From positions 1 through 22,464 of IMG/VR virus record IMGVR_UViG_3300013094_000296: a DNA stretch of 22,464 nt; one strand, written 5' to 3'. Both the position numbers and the translations under genes were made by a program. The stretch is from a virus. The notes beneath the pieces were generated by a model. The model did not search any database and was not told the DNA's origin. It was given only the letters and a program-made list of their open reading frames with translations. Shown here one piece after another: positions 20,809-22,464 of the stretch; within the stretch, counting starts at the first letter, position 1; each line of letters begins with the position of its first letter.

Positions 20809-22464
20809 TTATTTAACCTTTTTCTTTGCTTCAAGTAAGTAACCCAATGCGCCCTTAGAATCTGGGGGCAAGTGATTTACGTCGGCATGACGTTTATGCC
20901 GCCGAATTGTTTTTAAGAACTCGTCTAGCACCTTAGCGCCGGCGTCATTTGATCCGTTGCCTAGTCCAGACACCACATCCGCTGGTATGACAAACTCACC
21001 GTTAGCCAACATGGCCGGAATAGAGTCTGACGTACCGTCGCCATCACCAGTCACATACGTGTGCTTGATGGAATTTAAACCACCCTCGCTATAAAACTCG
21101 GGATTATGTCCTTCGATCTCGCCACCTTCTCTATGACCAAAGGGTATCAATCCCGTCGCTGGGTGTGGTATGTTACTAGTAAAATTTTGTAGGTACTGTG
21201 GGTGGCCGCGTGTTACCGACGAACCATCTGCATAACCCATTATACCACCTTCTGCAGCGTATTGCATTTGTGGAAGGGCTTGTGTACTATACTGGGCCGG
21301 ACTAATCATAGTGTCTGTAAAGGTTGGCTGCCCAACCAAATGAATTGCAGATCCCTGTGTAACGCCCGACGTCGGAGCACCACTAACGCCAGTTAATCCA
21401 CCCGATGCAAAATGTGTAAGGTGTCCCCCTTCTTTTATTTGTGGGATTGTCTGTTCGTATGTTTGTTGTGGTGATATCATAGTGTCTGTAAAGTTCGGTT
21501 GTCCTACAAGTTGTATTTGCTGCCCTTTTGATACGTGCGGCGTAAAATCTAACGCCGTTAATCCCGTGTTTGGTGTTGACGCTACGGGTGCCACTGGGTT
21601 CAACACCGGCGCAGGTGCAGGTGCAGGTGCAGGTGCAGGTGCAGGTGTAGGTGTAGGTGTAGGTACTGGTTTAACTATTGGCAACGGTGTTGGCGTTGGT
21701 GGTACTATTGGTAACGGTGTCGGTGTTGGTGCATTAGCATCAACCGTTATTGTGCCCATATCAGGCAAATTGTTTTCAGTTGGCGCATTAGCGTCAATCG
21801 TTATTGTTCCAGCGTCAGGCAAATTGTTTTCAGGGTTGAGCGCTATAATTGCCCCATTAACATCACCAGAAGCCAAGGCTGAAATAACATCTGGGTTACC
21901 GTTTGTAACCGCGGTAACTAAATCTTGGTTACCAGAGGCTACGGCTGTTGCTAAAGCATTTTGGTTGGCCTGTGCTACGGCATCTAGTGTGCTTGCGGTT
22001 GTATCTACTGGAGCAGTTGTGTCTGTTGTTGCTGTTGTCAAAGGCCCAGGAGCAGTTGTATCTACTGGAGCAGTTGTATCTACTGGAGCAGTTGTATCTA
22101 CTGGAGCAGTTGTATCCACTGGAGCAGTTGTATCTACTGGAGCAGTTGTATCTACTGGAGCAGTTGTATCTACTGGAGCAGTTGTATCTACTGGAGCAGT
22201 TGTATCCACTGGAGCAGTTGTATCCACTGGAGCAGTTGTCAAAGGCCCAGGAGCAGTTGTGTCTGTTGTTGCTGTTGTATCTGTTGTTGCTGTTGTATCT
22301 GTTGTATCTGTTGTTGCTGTTGTCAAAGGCCCAGGAGCAATTGTATCTACTGGAGCAGTTGTATCTGTTGTTGCTGTTATCAAAGGCCCAGGAGCAATTG
22401 TATCTACTGGAGCAGTTGTATCTGTTGTTGCTGTTGTCAAAGGCCCAGGAGCAATTGTATCTAC
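20809..22464 (-). CDS. Repeat-rich structural protein (5' end outside window)
   Basis: At least 551 residues are read through the window edge; the TTG at 22440 is only a leucine codon within a repeat, so the true start lies beyond 22464. The visible N-terminal part is low-complexity repeats (TTAPVD, TTATTD, APGPL). Then come an Ala/Asn region, two copies of NNLPDxGTITxDANAPT, a Pro-rich hinge of TP and AP dipeptides, and two copies of LVGQPxFTDTMISP each followed by a Gly-rich joint. The C-terminus (GDGDGTSDSIPAMLANGEFV, IPADVVSGLGNGSNDAGAKV, then RRHKR) is a phage structural module I recognise by its xSDxIPAML..GE[FY]V core, function unknown. The Pro/Thr hinge suggests an elongated or surface-exposed protein. 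Confidence 0.75.
   Translation of the reverse strand, partial: VDTIAPGPLTTATTDTTAPVDTIAPGPLITATTDTTAPVDTIAPGPLTTATTDTTDTTATTDTTATTDTTAPGPLTTAPVDTTAPVDTTAPVDTTAPVDTTAPVDTTAPVDTTAPVDTTAPVDTTAPVDTTAPVDTTAPGPLTTATTDTTAPVDTTASTLDAVAQANQNALATAVASGNQDLVTAVTNGNPDVISALASGDVNGAIIALNPENNLPDAGTITIDANAPTENNLPDMGTITVDANAPTPTPLPIVPPTPTPLPIVKPVPTPTPTPAPAPAPAPAPAPVLNPVAPVASTPNTGLTALDFTPHVSKGQQIQLVGQPNFTDTMISPQQTYEQTIPQIKEGGHLTHFASGGLTGVSGAPTSGVTQGSAIHLVGQPTFTDTMISPAQYSTQALPQMQYAAEGGIMGYADGSSVTRGHPQYLQNFTSNIPHPATGLIPFGHREGGEIEGHNPEFYSEGGLNSIKHTYVTGDGDGTSDSIPAMLANGEFVIPADVVSGLGNGSNDAGAKVLDEFLKTIRRHKRHADVNHLPPDSKGALGYLLEAKKKVK
21611..21670 (-). repeat. Hexanucleotide repeats encoding Ala-Pro and Thr-Pro runs
   Basis: Six GCAGGT units are followed by GTAGGT units, read on the - strand as Thr-Pro then Ala-Pro dipeptides. 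The hexamer length preserves the frame. Confidence 0.9.
22061..22240 (-). repeat. Ten tandem copies of an 18-bp unit
   Basis: Ten contiguous units of TCTACTGGAGCAGTTGTA, varying mainly by a T/C change (TCTACT or TCCACT) and the last base. Each encodes APVDTT. Near-identity points to recent expansion. Confidence 0.95.
22325..22464 (-). repeat. 57-bp higher-order tandem repeat running off the window
   Basis: Units begin at 22325, 22382 and 22439 with an exact 57-bp period. Each combines one AAAGGCCCAGGAGCAATTG block, one 18-bp APVDTT-type unit and a TCTGTTGTTGCTGTTGT block, which makes 19 residues. One base differs between the first two copies (GTTGTC/GTTATC). Confidence 0.9.

Noticed and set aside
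22061-22464. CRISPR-like repeat array
   Set aside because: Units are contiguous with no unique spacers and read as one in-frame protein repeat.

Overview
The window looks like part of the genome of a tailed double-stranded DNA bacteriophage (Caudoviricetes), probably a strictly lytic one known from aquatic environments. The evidence is the very dense packing, with genes joined by ATGA or TAATG overlaps, a full phage DNA-replication module, a phage-type class II ribonucleotide reductase, several small families found almost only in phages (DUF3310, DUF2800, DUF2815, DUF6321-like, DUF7695-like), and large Gly/Ala/Pro-rich virion-type proteins. No integrase, repressor, excisionase, tRNA, rRNA, CRISPR array or insertion sequence is visible. 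The host cannot be named from the sequence. The aquatic guess is an inference from the protein families.

Left arm, + strand, 1-14137 (replication and nucleotide metabolism). In order: the end of a small zinc-ribbon protein; a primase-polymerase/SF3 helicase fusion; two small unknowns; an HExxH protein; a VRR-NUC nuclease; an endonuclease VII-like HNH nuclease; an SNF2-type helicase; a sigma-region-4-like HTH protein; a run of short unknowns including DUF3310; a small terminase-like HTH protein; then, behind a terminator and a motif-bearing leader, a DUF2800 RecB/Cas4-like nuclease, a two-helix membrane peptide, an unknown, a DUF2815 ssDNA-binding protein, the ribonucleotide reductase NrdJ and, behind a strong terminator and a clear sigma70-type promoter, a zinc-ribbon protein and a family A DNA polymerase. 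Together these would prime, unwind, synthesise, protect and resolve phage DNA and supply dNTPs. Three of the enzyme genes use non-ATG starts (GTG for VRR-NUC, TTG for EndoVII and NrdJ).

Right arm, - strand, 22464-14138 (virion or ejected proteins). Four large genes are separated by 2-3 bases and transcribed towards the replication arm: a repeat-rich protein running off the window edge; an Ala/Gln/Thr/Asn-rich protein; a protein with a lytic transglycosylase-like segment; and a 1218-residue mosaic protein. The last carries a polyvalent-protein-type domain, an ADP-ribosyltransferase-like (ART-PolyVal-like) domain and a DUF6321-like tail. The two arms meet with no intergenic base, and both stop codons sit in the loop of one perfect 7-bp hairpin.

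Most notable points: the candidate ADP-ribosyltransferase effector inside a probable virion protein; two successive very long out-of-frame gene overlaps (257 and 551 nt) in the nuclease/helicase cluster; an operator-like set of ATGTTAT half-sites over the DNA polymerase promoter; a 12-nt motif recurring ahead of genes; and actively expanding in-frame repeats in the right-hand gene.
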